A program made the translations under genes and the position numbers. From positions 11,729-75,728 of the forward strand of contig JBHICC010000006.1 in NCBI GenBank assembly GCA_046759385.1: DNA of 64,000 nt. Reading direction: 5' to 3'. This document shows positions 42,350-49,503 of this stretch, piece by piece (position 1 is the first letter of the stretch; every line of letters begins with the position of its first letter). Below the pieces are notes generated by a model. That model had not been told where the DNA came from. It was given only the letters and a program-made list of their open reading frames with translations, and did no database searches. The DNA is from JBHICC01 sp046759385. GTDB lineage: Bacteria; Pseudomonadota; Gammaproteobacteria; Acidiferrobacterales; SPGG2.

Positions 42350-44270
42350 TTTCTATGTGCTGAAACTGGCCGGTATAGCTGATAAAGCCATCCAACAGTC
42401 TTGGCGATCCGCGTCTGAACTTGGCCCAGAGTAACTGGCGGTGGAGGCGGCCCTCTCGCCCTAGGCTGAGCCCACTAGTCACGCCGCTAAATCGTGCGGC
42501 ATAGTTGGAGCGGATGCGGTTTAGATACGGAATAATCGCATAACTATCCACACCGAGGGCGAACAGTCTGTCGAGCTGAGTGTGTGCATAGGGCCAATCG
42601 CCCTGGAGGTTCTTGCGGATCTCCTCGAGCTTACCGTCCCTTACTAGCATCCATGGCATGTCGCCAAACATGATACCCTCGAGATCGCGGTCACGAACAC
42701 GGTCTATTTTCCCGCTAAAAATGTGCGACGTCGAGTACACGGGAATGTTCAAGCCGCGATGAAAGTTCAACTGCGGTTTAATCAAACGACCCGGCTTAGC
42801 GTCGGCGGCAAGAAATATGAAGTCGACATCCTCTCGTCGCCGGGACTGGAACTTCAGTCGCGTTCCTAACCTCGCCTCGAGCGTGCGCTTGCGGGCTTCA
42901 CTCTGTGTGATATTCAATAGCTCTTTGATCGACCCTGAATGATCACTTTGATTCGGTTTATAGGGAACAGTGGTCAGCAAGATACCGCCCAGCTGCTGCC
43001 AATGGTTTGCAAATGCTTTAAGCATGCGCTTGCCCCACCCCGTGTCGGGGTACAGCACCGCAGCCTGTCGATGACCATCCAGATAGGCACGTTCGGCGAC
43101 TTGTCGGGCCTCTTGCTCCGGGGGTAGGCCGAACTGAAACGCATAACCAGGCAACGGATTCTCGTTCACGCCGGTGTGGCCAAGCAGCAGTGTAGGAACG
43201 GTGAGATCGGTCTGCTGCACAACCTGCTCGACGGCATCTCGACCAAGCGGCCCTATGATCAGCTGCGCACCTTCAGCTGTCGCCTGCGTATAAAATTCAG
43301 CCGCACGCTTTGGATCATCCCCAATGTCATAAATCCGGATGCGCGGCTTATCGGGATCGGTGTTCGCTACATCCATCGCCAGAAAACCGTCTCGAACAGC
43401 CTCTGCTGCGATCGCATAGCTTGAACTTAGAGGTAGTAGTAGTGCGATGTTCTCGATCCTACCGATCAACCCCGGTTCGGCGCTGGCCAATTGTTCAAGC
43501 AAAGACTCCAAAGCAGGATGGCCTGGATGGGTAGTCTTCCAAACGGAAATTGACTTGGCGAGCAATCCCGCTCGCCCAGCGTTTTCGATAGCTTCAATCG
43601 CCAGCTCGATCCAACCCGCCAGAACGGGATGGGTACCGGGGCGCAGTTCATCCTTTAACGTGGCTCGGGGAAGGGAATTGAGGATCTCCCAGAGTTGCAA
43701 CTGATTGTCGGTGATTGCTTCCTTGCCGACGATGTACTGTTCGCGCACAATTAGATTCTTTACGGCACCTATCGGGTCACCGAGACCGACTTCCGCATCC
43801 GCCCGGGCGCGATAGAGTGCTGCCAGCAGCGAAGGGTCAAGGTTTCGTGCACGTTGGACCTCATCCAGGAGTCGAATTGCTTCCTCCGGGGTGCCTACTT
43901 GCGATGCGATCTGTGCCTCAATAATTTGTTTTCGCGCGCGCAAGTTCGGATCGAGAGCGGCTATCTTTATTTCTTCGATTTTCTCGCGCGCCTCGTGGAG
44001 TTGTCCGGCTTTAACCAGGGTTTCCACCGCCTTCAACTGAAGGGTCTGTCTTTCCTCCAGCTCGGCGGTTTCGGCAACCTTCTCGTACTCCTCCGCTGCG
44101 CGCACATAATCGCCGGAACGTTCCGCCTGCTCCGCAGTCGGCACGGCTGGCTCAGCCGCGGGGCGCTCGGTGGTCTTGGTAGTGGTGACAGGAGCGCAGG
44201 ATTGGAGTAGGACTAACGCGAAAGCCAACAGGATTAACGCCAAATCAGGCGTTCGAGGGTACAGTGTCAT
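42309..44270 (-). CDS. lpoA: Penicillin-binding protein activator LpoA
   Basis: A 653-residue outer-membrane lipoprotein that activates PBP1A. Lipobox L-Q-S-C at residue 25 after TPDLALILLAFALVL; an N-terminal TPR-like helical domain (about 40-270) with repeated Ala/Glu-rich helices; and a C-terminal periplasmic-binding-protein-like domain (NIALLLPLSSSYAIAAEAVRDGFLAM; AQLIIGPLGRDAVEQVVQQ; FAVLYPDTGWGKRM-type segment). The start codon overlaps that of rsmI on the other strand. Confidence 0.92.
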   Translation of the reverse strand: MTLYPRTPDLALILLAFALVLLQSCAPVTTTKTTERPAAEPAVPTAEQAERSGDYVRAAEEYEKVAETAELEERQTLQLKAVETLVKAGQLHEAREKIEEIKIAALDPNLRARKQIIEAQIASQVGTPEEAIRLLDEVQRARNLDPSLLAALYRARADAEVGLGDPIGAVKNLIVREQYIVGKEAITDNQLQLWEILNSLPRATLKDELRPGTHPVLAGWIELAIEAIENAGRAGLLAKSISVWKTTHPGHPALESLLEQLASAEPGLIGRIENIALLLPLSSSYAIAAEAVRDGFLAMDVANTDPDKPRIRIYDIGDDPKRAAEFYTQATAEGAQLIIGPLGRDAVEQVVQQTDLTVPTLLLGHTGVNENPLPGYAFQFGLPPEQEARQVAERAYLDGHRQAAVLYPDTGWGKRMLKAFANHWQQLGGILLTTVPYKPNQSDHSGSIKELLNITQSEARKRTLEARLGTRLKFQSRRREDVDFIFLAADAKPGRLIKPQLNFHRGLNIPVYSTSHIFSGKIDRVRDRDLEGIMFGDMPWMLVRDGKLEEIRKNLQGDWPYAHTQLDRLFALGVDSYAIIPYLNRIRSNYAARFSGVTSGLSLGREGRLHRQLLWAKFRRGSPRLLDGFISYTGQFQHIESDSEKARTPRPRS

Positions 44271-45174
44271 GATCGAAGTTGTTCGCGATTCGCCCGCGAG
44301 AGTATCCAAAGCCAACGCGTCGGTGTCAAACCATTTGGGTGTCTTATACGTCGTGGCCACCCCCATTGGTAACCTCGACGACATCACGCAACGTGCTGTG
44401 CGTGTATTAGCAGAAAGCGATTTGATTGCGGCTGAGGATACGCGCCACAGCAAAAAGCTTCTACAAAGGTTCAAGGTAACGACCCGGACGATCGCATTTC
44501 ACGAGCATAACGAAAGCAAAAAGATGCCTCAGCTGTTGCGGCTCTTGCACGCGGGTAAGTGTATCGCATTGGTGAGTGACGCGGGTACTCCGCTTGTCAG
44601 TGATCCAGGCTTCAAGCTGGTACGCGCTGCCCACGCCCAGGGAATAAGGGTCATACCTGTACCGGGTCCGTGCGCCGCCGTGGCAGCGCTGTCAGCGGCA
44701 GGATTACCCACGGACCGGTTTGTTTTCGAGGGGTTTCCACCCGCGCGAGCGGGAGCACGCACAGCTTTCTTTCAACAGCGGCAGTACGAAACAGCGACCC
44801 TAGTTTATTACGAGGCACCGCACCGTCTGCGAGCCTCGCTTAATGCTATGGCGAGTATGTTCGGCTCCGCGCGCCCCGCCGCAATTGCGCGCGAGCTTAC
44901 TAAAAAATTCGAGATTATCGTCAGTGCTAGCTTGCGCGATCTTTGCGAGAAGGTGGCCATCGACAGGGAGACATACTCCCGCGGCGAGTACGTCATATTA
45001 ATCGAGGGGATCAGGGACAGCGCGACTGAGAAGTTCACCGTGGACAGCGAATACATTCTACGTATACTGCTGCACGAGCTGTCGACCAAACAGGCTGCGG
45101 CGCTCACTGCCGCAATCACAAAAGGTAAACGACGTGACCTCTACAGCTTGGCGCTACGGTTGCAACAGGACTAG
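44269..45174 (+). CDS. rsmI: 16S rRNA (cytidine1402-2'-O)-methyltransferase RsmI
   Basis: A 301-residue tetrapyrrole-methylase-fold enzyme that 2'-O-methylates C1402 in the decoding centre. LYVVATPIGNLDDITQRAVRVLAESDLIAAEDTRHSKKLL is the signature, with ALVSDAGTPLVSDPGFKLVRAAH and the SAM-pocket VPVPGPCAAVAALSAAGL after it. The ATG at 44269 has GAGGG about 8 bases upstream and overlaps the divergent lpoA start codon; a GTG at 44323 would give a length closer to E. coli (283 residues). Confidence 0.94.
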   Translation: MIEVVRDSPARVSKANASVSNHLGVLYVVATPIGNLDDITQRAVRVLAESDLIAAEDTRHSKKLLQRFKVTTRTIAFHEHNESKKMPQLLRLLHAGKCIALVSDAGTPLVSDPGFKLVRAAHAQGIRVIPVPGPCAAVAALSAAGLPTDRFVFEGFPPARAGARTAFFQQRQYETATLVYYEAPHRLRASLNAMASMFGSARPAAIARELTKKFEIIVSASLRDLCEKVAIDRETYSRGEYVILIEGIRDSATEKFTVDSEYILRILLHELSTKQAAALTAAITKGKRRDLYSLALRLQQD

Positions 45175-45190
45175 CTGCCCATGCGACCCG

Positions 45191-45217
45191 CTGCTTACCA
45201 GCTGGAACTGGTATACT
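45191..45217 (+). promoter_or_regulatory. Candidate promoter of rnpB
   Basis: TATACT at 45212-45217 is a good -10 box placed 10 bases before the P1 helix of rnpB, the right distance for the mature 5' end. The -35 box is weak (CTGCTT at about 15 bases). Confidence 0.5.
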
Positions 45218-45244
45218 ATCTTACGGGAGTCGGCCAGACAGTCG

Positions 45245-45342
45245 CCCGTCACCTACCCTTGATGCGCTCCCAAAGTTCGTCGCTAAGCACCTATCGATGC
45301 TTTGCCGAAGCCCAGTAGAACGTGTCAAGGGTAGGTGACGGG
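45245..45342. repeat. Palindromic element, copy 1, in the P3 helix of rnpB
   Basis: A 98-base element. The left arm (45245-45268, CCCGTCACCTACCCTTGA...) pairs with the right arm (45319-45342, ...TCAAGGGTAGGTGACGGG): 18 Watson-Crick pairs without a break, then two G-U and two more pairs. The middle (about 50 bases) holds ATCGATGC. It sits where E. coli has the tip of P3, directly before GGAGGAAAGTCCGGGC. Confidence 0.88.
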
Positions 45343-45427
45343 AGGAAAGTCCGGGCTCCATAGGGCAGGGTGCCAGGTAACGCCTGGGGGGCGTGAGCCC
45401 ACGGAAAGTGCCACAGAAAATATACCG

Positions 45428-45526
45428 CCGGTCACCTACCCCTGACACGCTCCGCGAGTTGATTATTGGGGCAGCGATCGATGCGTCAGTGTCAGCCGTT
45501 AGAGCGCCTCAAGGGTAGGTGACGGG
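45428..45526. repeat. Palindromic element, copy 2, in the P12 helix of rnpB
   Basis: A related element of nearly the same length. Arms GTCACCTACCC (from 45431) and GGGTAGGTGAC (to 45523) pair over 11 bases; after one mismatch TGA pairs with TCA, and CGCTC (45448) pairs with GAGCG (45502). The middle shares CGCTCC, GAGTT, ATCGATGC and AGCC-TTAGA-like bases with copy 1 at the same offsets, but is otherwise diverged. It replaces the outer part of P12, directly before GGTAAGGGTGAAAAGG. Confidence 0.88.
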
Positions 45527-45727
45527 TAAGGGTGAAAAGGTGCGGTAAGAGCGCACCGCACCGGTGGTAACACCGGTGGCAGGGTAAACCCCACCCGGAG
45601 CAAGGCCAAATAGGGGAACTATGGCGTGGCCCGCGTCGTTCCCGGGTAGGCCGCTTGAGGCACGCGGCGACACGTGCCCTAGATGAATGGCTGTCCTCGA
45701 CAGAACCCGGCTTATCGGCCGACTCTC

Positions 45728-45875
45728 ACACCCTACCGAGCGGGCGACTTCACAAGCGCTTCGCTTCTATCCGCTTTAATCTCGCGGTTGTGTCAGTACC
45801 CGCTGACCACTCATCGCTATCCACTAAGCGTCTGTCTCAAAAAGAGAAAAAGAAGCGCACGGGGCACGATTTCGC
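45728..45875 (+). other. Gap between rnpB and the mraZ promoter
   Basis: 148 bases with no recognised gene. A weak AAGCG...CGCTT hairpin near 45751 could help end rnpB transcription. No T-run follows it directly. Confidence 0.4.
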
Positions 45876-45905
45876 TTGACAGTGCGGAAACAACCTAACT
45901 ATAGT
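45876..45905 (+). promoter_or_regulatory. Sigma-70 promoter of the dcw cluster
   Basis: TTGACA at 45876 and TATAGT at 45900 with an 18-base spacer, upstream of mraZ. It is the best promoter-like pair I saw in this region and is the expected place of the main mraZ (dcw) promoter. Confidence 0.8.
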
Positions 45906-45914
45906 GTCAAATAG

Positions 45915-45940
45915 TGGGAAATTGTGGATTTTTGTGGGAT
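45915..45940 (+). promoter_or_regulatory. MraZ operator: three TGGG/TGGA repeats at 10-bp period
   Basis: TGGGAA (45915), TGGATT (45925) and TGGGAT (45935) repeat every 10 bases just after the promoter. MraZ is known to bind series of TGGGN boxes spaced by 5 bases at its own promoter and to repress it. The match in motif, period and place makes autoregulation likely. Confidence 0.82.
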
Positions 45941-45962
45941 TCTACACTAGGAGGCACCGACT

Positions 45963-46418
45963 GTGTTCCGCGGCCTCGCGGCGTTGAACCTGGACAGCAA
46001 AGGGCGAATGGCGATCCCGACGCGGTATCGCGAAACCTTGTTGCGCACATGCCAAGGCCAGATGGTGATCACCGTCGACCGGGATCACTGCTTATTGTTA
46101 TACACCTTGCCGGACTGGGAGGAGATCGAGCGCAAACTGGTCAGGTTGCCAAGCTTTAACAAACAGGCGCGTCGCCTACAGCGACTCTTGATCGGTCATG
46201 CCACTGAGTGCGAATTGGATGGCAATGGGCGTATCCTTCTGCCGCCCGCGCTTCGCGAATTCGCCGGCCTCAACAAGACCGTGGTTTTGATCGGGCAAGG
46301 AAACAAGTTTGAGGTCTGGGCTGAGGAGGCATGGAACACTCGGCGGGCTGATTGGCTTGGGGAGGCGGGCGATGAGGATGGGGAGCTGCCTGACGAGCTC
46401 GGGTCGCTTTCACTGTAA
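45963..46418 (+). CDS. mraZ: Transcriptional regulator MraZ
   Basis: A 151-residue protein of two SpoVT/AbrB-like swapped-hairpin domains: FRGLAALNLDSKGRMAIPTRYRE and ATECELDGNGRILLPPALREFAGLNKTVVLIGQGNKFEVW. It represses the dcw cluster through the operator just upstream. The start is GTG with AGGAGG 9 bases before it. Confidence 0.96.
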   Translation: MFRGLAALNLDSKGRMAIPTRYRETLLRTCQGQMVITVDRDHCLLLYTLPDWEEIERKLVRLPSFNKQARRLQRLLIGHATECELDGNGRILLPPALREFAGLNKTVVLIGQGNKFEVWAEEAWNTRRADWLGEAGDEDGELPDELGSLSL

Positions 46419-46453
46419 CCCCCGTTTCTCGACGCAAGATTCGGGATACGGGA

Positions 46454-46588
46454 ATGGTACCAGTCGCTCTCGTGCAAGCGGCGCTAGCCCGTCTTGGTAT
46501 CGACCAGCGCGCGAGTGCATCGGAGGCCGAATTGCGGAAGCAGCTAATACGAACAATGATGCGAAATCGCGCGGCGTCAAGACTTTGA
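46454..46588 (+). CDS. Candidate 44-residue peptide coupled to rsmH
   Basis: An ATG at 46454 opens a 44-codon frame (MVPVALVQAALARLGID...) that ends in a TGA overlapping the proposed TTG start of rsmH as TTGA. mraZ and rsmH are normally almost contiguous, so the 166-base spacer here is unusual. The peptide is basic and helix-forming and resembles no family I know. It may be a leader that brings ribosomes to the weak TTG start, or a chance frame. Confidence 0.35.
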   Translation: MVPVALVQAALARLGIDQRASASEAELRKQLIRTMMRNRAASRL

Positions 46589-47535
46589 GCGATGCGAGTG
46601 AGCGCGGGCACGTCGCGGTGTTGCTCGATGAGGTGTTGCTAGCGCTGAGGCTGCAATCCGACGGTATCTATATCGACGCAACATATGGGCGAGGCGGTCA
46701 TGCCGCCGTAATCGTGCGCCGGCTCGGCGCCCACGGACATTTACTCGTCTTTGATCGCGATCCTGAAGCGGTAGCCGAGGCGAAGGCGCACTTCGGGAAT
46801 GACGCGCGCGTTACGATCATCAACACACGCTTTTCAACGCTCGGCCAACATGTTGATGACCGTGCATTGGCGGGCCGAGTGAATGGGATCCTGTTCGATC
46901 TTGGAGTGTCCTCCCCGCAGCTCGAGAGTTCCGAGCGCGGTTTCAGTTTCCAGCGCGATAGCCCGCTCGATATGCGGATGGATTCCGGCTCAGGCGTAAC
47001 TGCTGCCGAGTGGTTACGGCAAGCCAGTGAGCGTGAGATTACCTCGGTTCTGTCCGAGTTCGGTGAAGAGCGTTATGCCAAACGCATCGCGCGAGCAGTC
47101 GTTAACGCGCGCAGGCAGCGCCCTATCAGTCGGTCGGAACAACTTGCGCAACTCGTTGCCGGTGCGGTGCCAACGCGTGAGCCCGGCAAGCATCCAGCAA
47201 CTCGAACTTTCCTTGCGTTGCGTGTGTTTCTGAATCAGGAGTTGGAAGAGCTGGCCGGCGCATTGCCGCAAGCGCTGCGCGCGCTTGCCACCGGCGGGCG
47301 GCTTGCGGTGATCAGTTTTCATTCGCTGGAGGACCGGCTGGTGAAACGGTTCATGCGCGAACAAGCGGGGACTGCGACACTACCACCGAAGCTACCAGTG
47401 CCCGCGCAGCCCGGCGAGCCGGCACTGAAGCTCCTTCGAAAGATACGCCCGAGCGCTACTGAGATTAGACGTAATCCGCGCGCGCGGAGCGCGATCCTGC
47501 GAGTTGCGGAGCGAACCGGAGTTGATCGTGCATAG
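46585..47535 (+). CDS. rsmH: 16S rRNA (cytosine1402-N4)-methyltransferase RsmH
   Basis: A 316-residue MraW-type methyltransferase that adds N4-methyl to C1402, the same base that RsmI modifies. HVAVLLDEVLLALRLQSDGIYIDATYGRGGHA contains the SAM-binding motif; GILFDLGVSSPQLESSERGFSF and LAVISFHSLEDRLVKRFMRE are diagnostic. I place the start at TTG 46585 because it gives the family length and N-terminus. No ATG or GTG fits, and the frame stays open upstream into mraZ without family similarity. Confidence 0.93.
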   Translation: MSDASERGHVAVLLDEVLLALRLQSDGIYIDATYGRGGHAAVIVRRLGAHGHLLVFDRDPEAVAEAKAHFGNDARVTIINTRFSTLGQHVDDRALAGRVNGILFDLGVSSPQLESSERGFSFQRDSPLDMRMDSGSGVTAAEWLRQASEREITSVLSEFGEERYAKRIARAVVNARRQRPISRSEQLAQLVAGAVPTREPGKHPATRTFLALRVFLNQELEELAGALPQALRALATGGRLAVISFHSLEDRLVKRFMREQAGTATLPPKLPVPAQPGEPALKLLRKIRPSATEIRRNPRARSAILRVAERTGVDRA

Positions 47536-47800
47536 AGCGCTCGCAGTATCAGCTGTTGCCACTCTCTCGATCGCCATGTTGGTAGTGGCCTTGAGACACG
47601 AGGGCCGGCAGCTATTCACACAATTGCAAACTTTGCAGCAGCAGCGCGATGCATTGAACGTTGAGTGGGGCAAGTTACTACTCGAAGAAGGCGCATGGTC
47701 TGAGCATAGGCGCGTCGAAACACTCGCGGGCAAACGGCTAGGGATGGCGACCCCCGACCCGCACGCCATCGTTGTGGTCGATCAGCGTGAGAGGAAGTGA
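47528..47800 (+). CDS. ftsL: Cell division protein FtsL
   Basis: A 90-residue bitopic division protein: one membrane helix (LAVSAVATLSIAMLVVALRHEG) and a leucine-zipper-like coiled coil (LFTQLQTLQQQRDALNVEWGKLLLEEGAWSEHRRVE), then a short tail with LAGKRLGM. It forms a complex with FtsB and FtsQ. The likely start is GTG 47528, overlapping the rsmH end by 8 bases; TTG 47522 is possible. Its stop overlaps the ftsI start (TGATG). Confidence 0.92.
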   Translation: MHRALAVSAVATLSIAMLVVALRHEGRQLFTQLQTLQQQRDALNVEWGKLLLEEGAWSEHRRVETLAGKRLGMATPDPHAIVVVDQRERK

Positions 47801-49503
47801 TGCATCCAGTGAGACGTAGACGCTTTCGCATTCGTTACTGGATGGTGCTAGGCCTATTATTGAGCGCGCTTGGTTTACTGGGCATTCGCGCTACCTATCT
47901 GCAGGTGGTGGCATCAGATTACTTGCAGCAGCAAGGTGACGCGCGCTACTTGCGTACCGTTATAGATAACGCTCATCGAGGGATGATCCTGGATCGCAAT
48001 GGTGACCCGCTTGCGATCAGCACGCCAGTTCAGTCGGTTTGGGCCAGTCCACAAGCCTTCATGCAGGCACGGAGACGCTGGTCCGTGCTCGCAATCGTGT
48101 TAGGGCTGGGAGTCCGTGATATTTCGCGACAAATCGCCAAGTACCGCGACCGCGAGTTCACGTATCTGAAACGACACGTGACACCCGAAGTCGCGACGCG
48201 TGTCGCAAGTCTCAATCTACCTGGGGTATTCCTGCAGCGCGAATACCGACGCTACTACCCCACGGGCGCTGTCAGTGGCCATGTTGTGGGCTTTACGGAT
48301 ATCGATGATCGGGGGCAGGAGGGGCTCGAGCTCGCGTACGACGACATCATGCGAGCACGGCCTGGCAAGAAACGTGTATTGAAAGATCTGTATGGGAACG
48401 TGGTGGAGACCGTAGAGAGTGTCTCCTTAGCCGAGCCAGGTCGCGACCTGATCGTTAGCTTGGACCGCCGAATCCAGTACCTGGCCTACCGTGAGCTGAA
48501 GCGCGCAATGCAGCGCTATGGCGCGCGCGCGGGGACAGCGATCATGCTCGACGCTCACACCGGTGAAGTGCTAGCGATGGTCAATCAGCCAATATTCAAT
48601 CCGAACAACCGCACACGTCTGACAAGCGCACGGTTCCGCAACCGTGCTGCTACCGACGTATTTGAGCCCGGTTCTACGCTTAAGCCGTTCACTATCGCGG
48701 CCGCACTGGAAACTGGTTTACTTACCCCCGATAGCCTGATCAATACAGCCCCTGGCCGGCTTCGCATTGGCGGCAAAACGATCCAGGACGCACGCGACTA
48801 TGGCTTGCTCAGCGTCGCCCAAGTGATCGAGAAATCGAGCAACGTGGGCGCAGCTAAGATCGCGCTCAGCATGGATAGCGAACGGCTGTGGCGGGTGTTA
48901 ACGCGAGTGGGATTCGGTAAAACGACCGGCAGCGAACTGCCGGCGGAATCTGCTGGACTGGTGAATCCACCATCACAGTGGGTACCGATTGATCAGGCTA
49001 CGCTGTCCTTCGGCTACGGCATCTCGGTGACCGCGTTGCAGTTGGCACGCGCCTATGCGGTGCTCGCGAACGACGGTGTGCGGGTACCGATTACATTGCT
49101 GCGACGTGACGGCCCACTGCGGGGCGAGCGGGTGATGTCGGCACGTACTGCGAGGCAGATTCGCGCGATGCTTGAGCTGGCAGTGAGCGAGGAAGGTACC
49201 GGTACGGCCGCCAGGCTCATGCACTATCGCGTAGCTGGTAAAACCGGAACGGTGCATAAGCTTGTCCCTGGAGGGTATGCCGAAGATCGCTATGTCGCGT
49301 CGTTCGCGGGCATGGCGCCCGCCTCGAAGCCGCGTCTCGTAATGGTGGTAACGGTCGATGAACCGGGCGAACGCAGGCACTTCGGTGGCCAAACCGCGGC
49401 GCCGGTCTTCAGTCGCGTAATGGCAGGCGCGTTGCGGCTGCTCAATATTTCGCCTGATACCCCAAAGCGCAATCTGAAACGAAAACAAAGGATCTCCACA
49501 TGA
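47800..49503 (+). CDS. ftsI: Septal transpeptidase FtsI (PBP3)
   Basis: A 567-residue class B penicillin-binding protein that crosslinks septal peptidoglycan. N-terminal anchor (WMVLGLLLSALGLLGIRATYLQV), pedestal region with RGMILDRNGDPLA, then the transpeptidase: S-x-x-K in FEPGSTLKPF (Ser about residue 292), S-x-N in EKSSNVGAAK, and K-T-G in VAGKTGTVHK. It overlaps murE by 4 bases. Confidence 0.96.
   Translation: MHPVRRRRFRIRYWMVLGLLLSALGLLGIRATYLQVVASDYLQQQGDARYLRTVIDNAHRGMILDRNGDPLAISTPVQSVWASPQAFMQARRRWSVLAIVLGLGVRDISRQIAKYRDREFTYLKRHVTPEVATRVASLNLPGVFLQREYRRYYPTGAVSGHVVGFTDIDDRGQEGLELAYDDIMRARPGKKRVLKDLYGNVVETVESVSLAEPGRDLIVSLDRRIQYLAYRELKRAMQRYGARAGTAIMLDAHTGEVLAMVNQPIFNPNNRTRLTSARFRNRAATDVFEPGSTLKPFTIAAALETGLLTPDSLINTAPGRLRIGGKTIQDARDYGLLSVAQVIEKSSNVGAAKIALSMDSERLWRVLTRVGFGKTTGSELPAESAGLVNPPSQWVPIDQATLSFGYGISVTALQLARAYAVLANDGVRVPITLLRRDGPLRGERVMSARTARQIRAMLELAVSEEGTGTAARLMHYRVAGKTGTVHKLVPGGYAEDRYVASFAGMAPASKPRLVMVVTVDEPGERRHFGGQTAAPVFSRVMAGALRLLNISPDTPKRNLKRKQRIST

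Larger units (their letters stand above)
45227..45727 (+). ncRNA. rnpB: RNase P RNA (class A) with two large helix insertions
   Basis: The catalytic RNA that trims tRNA 5' leaders. P1 is formed by GAGTCGGCC (45227) with GGCCGACTC (45717). Conserved core pieces are present in order: CCAGACAGTCGC, GGAGGAAAGTCCGGGCTCC, ATAGGGCAGGGTGCCAGGTAA, GGGTGAAAAGGTGCGGTAAGAGCGCACCG, CACCCGGAGCAAGGCCAAATAGGG and GATGAATGGCTGTCC ... GACAGAACCCGGCTTATCGG. The length is about 500 bases against 377 in E. coli. The surplus lies in P3 and P12, each replaced by a 97-base palindromic element (separate entries). The catalytic core (P4, P5, P15, J regions) looks complete, so the RNA is probably active. Confidence 0.93.

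Noticed and set aside
45245..45526. The repeated GTCACCTACCC blocks as a CRISPR-like array or attachment sites
   Set aside because: Only two palindromic blocks occur, each within a known rnpB helix, with no regular spacers and no integrase or cas gene nearby.
45221..45880. Short open frames in and after rnpB
   Set aside because: The region is explained by the RNase P RNA fold; the frames lack ribosome sites and similarity.
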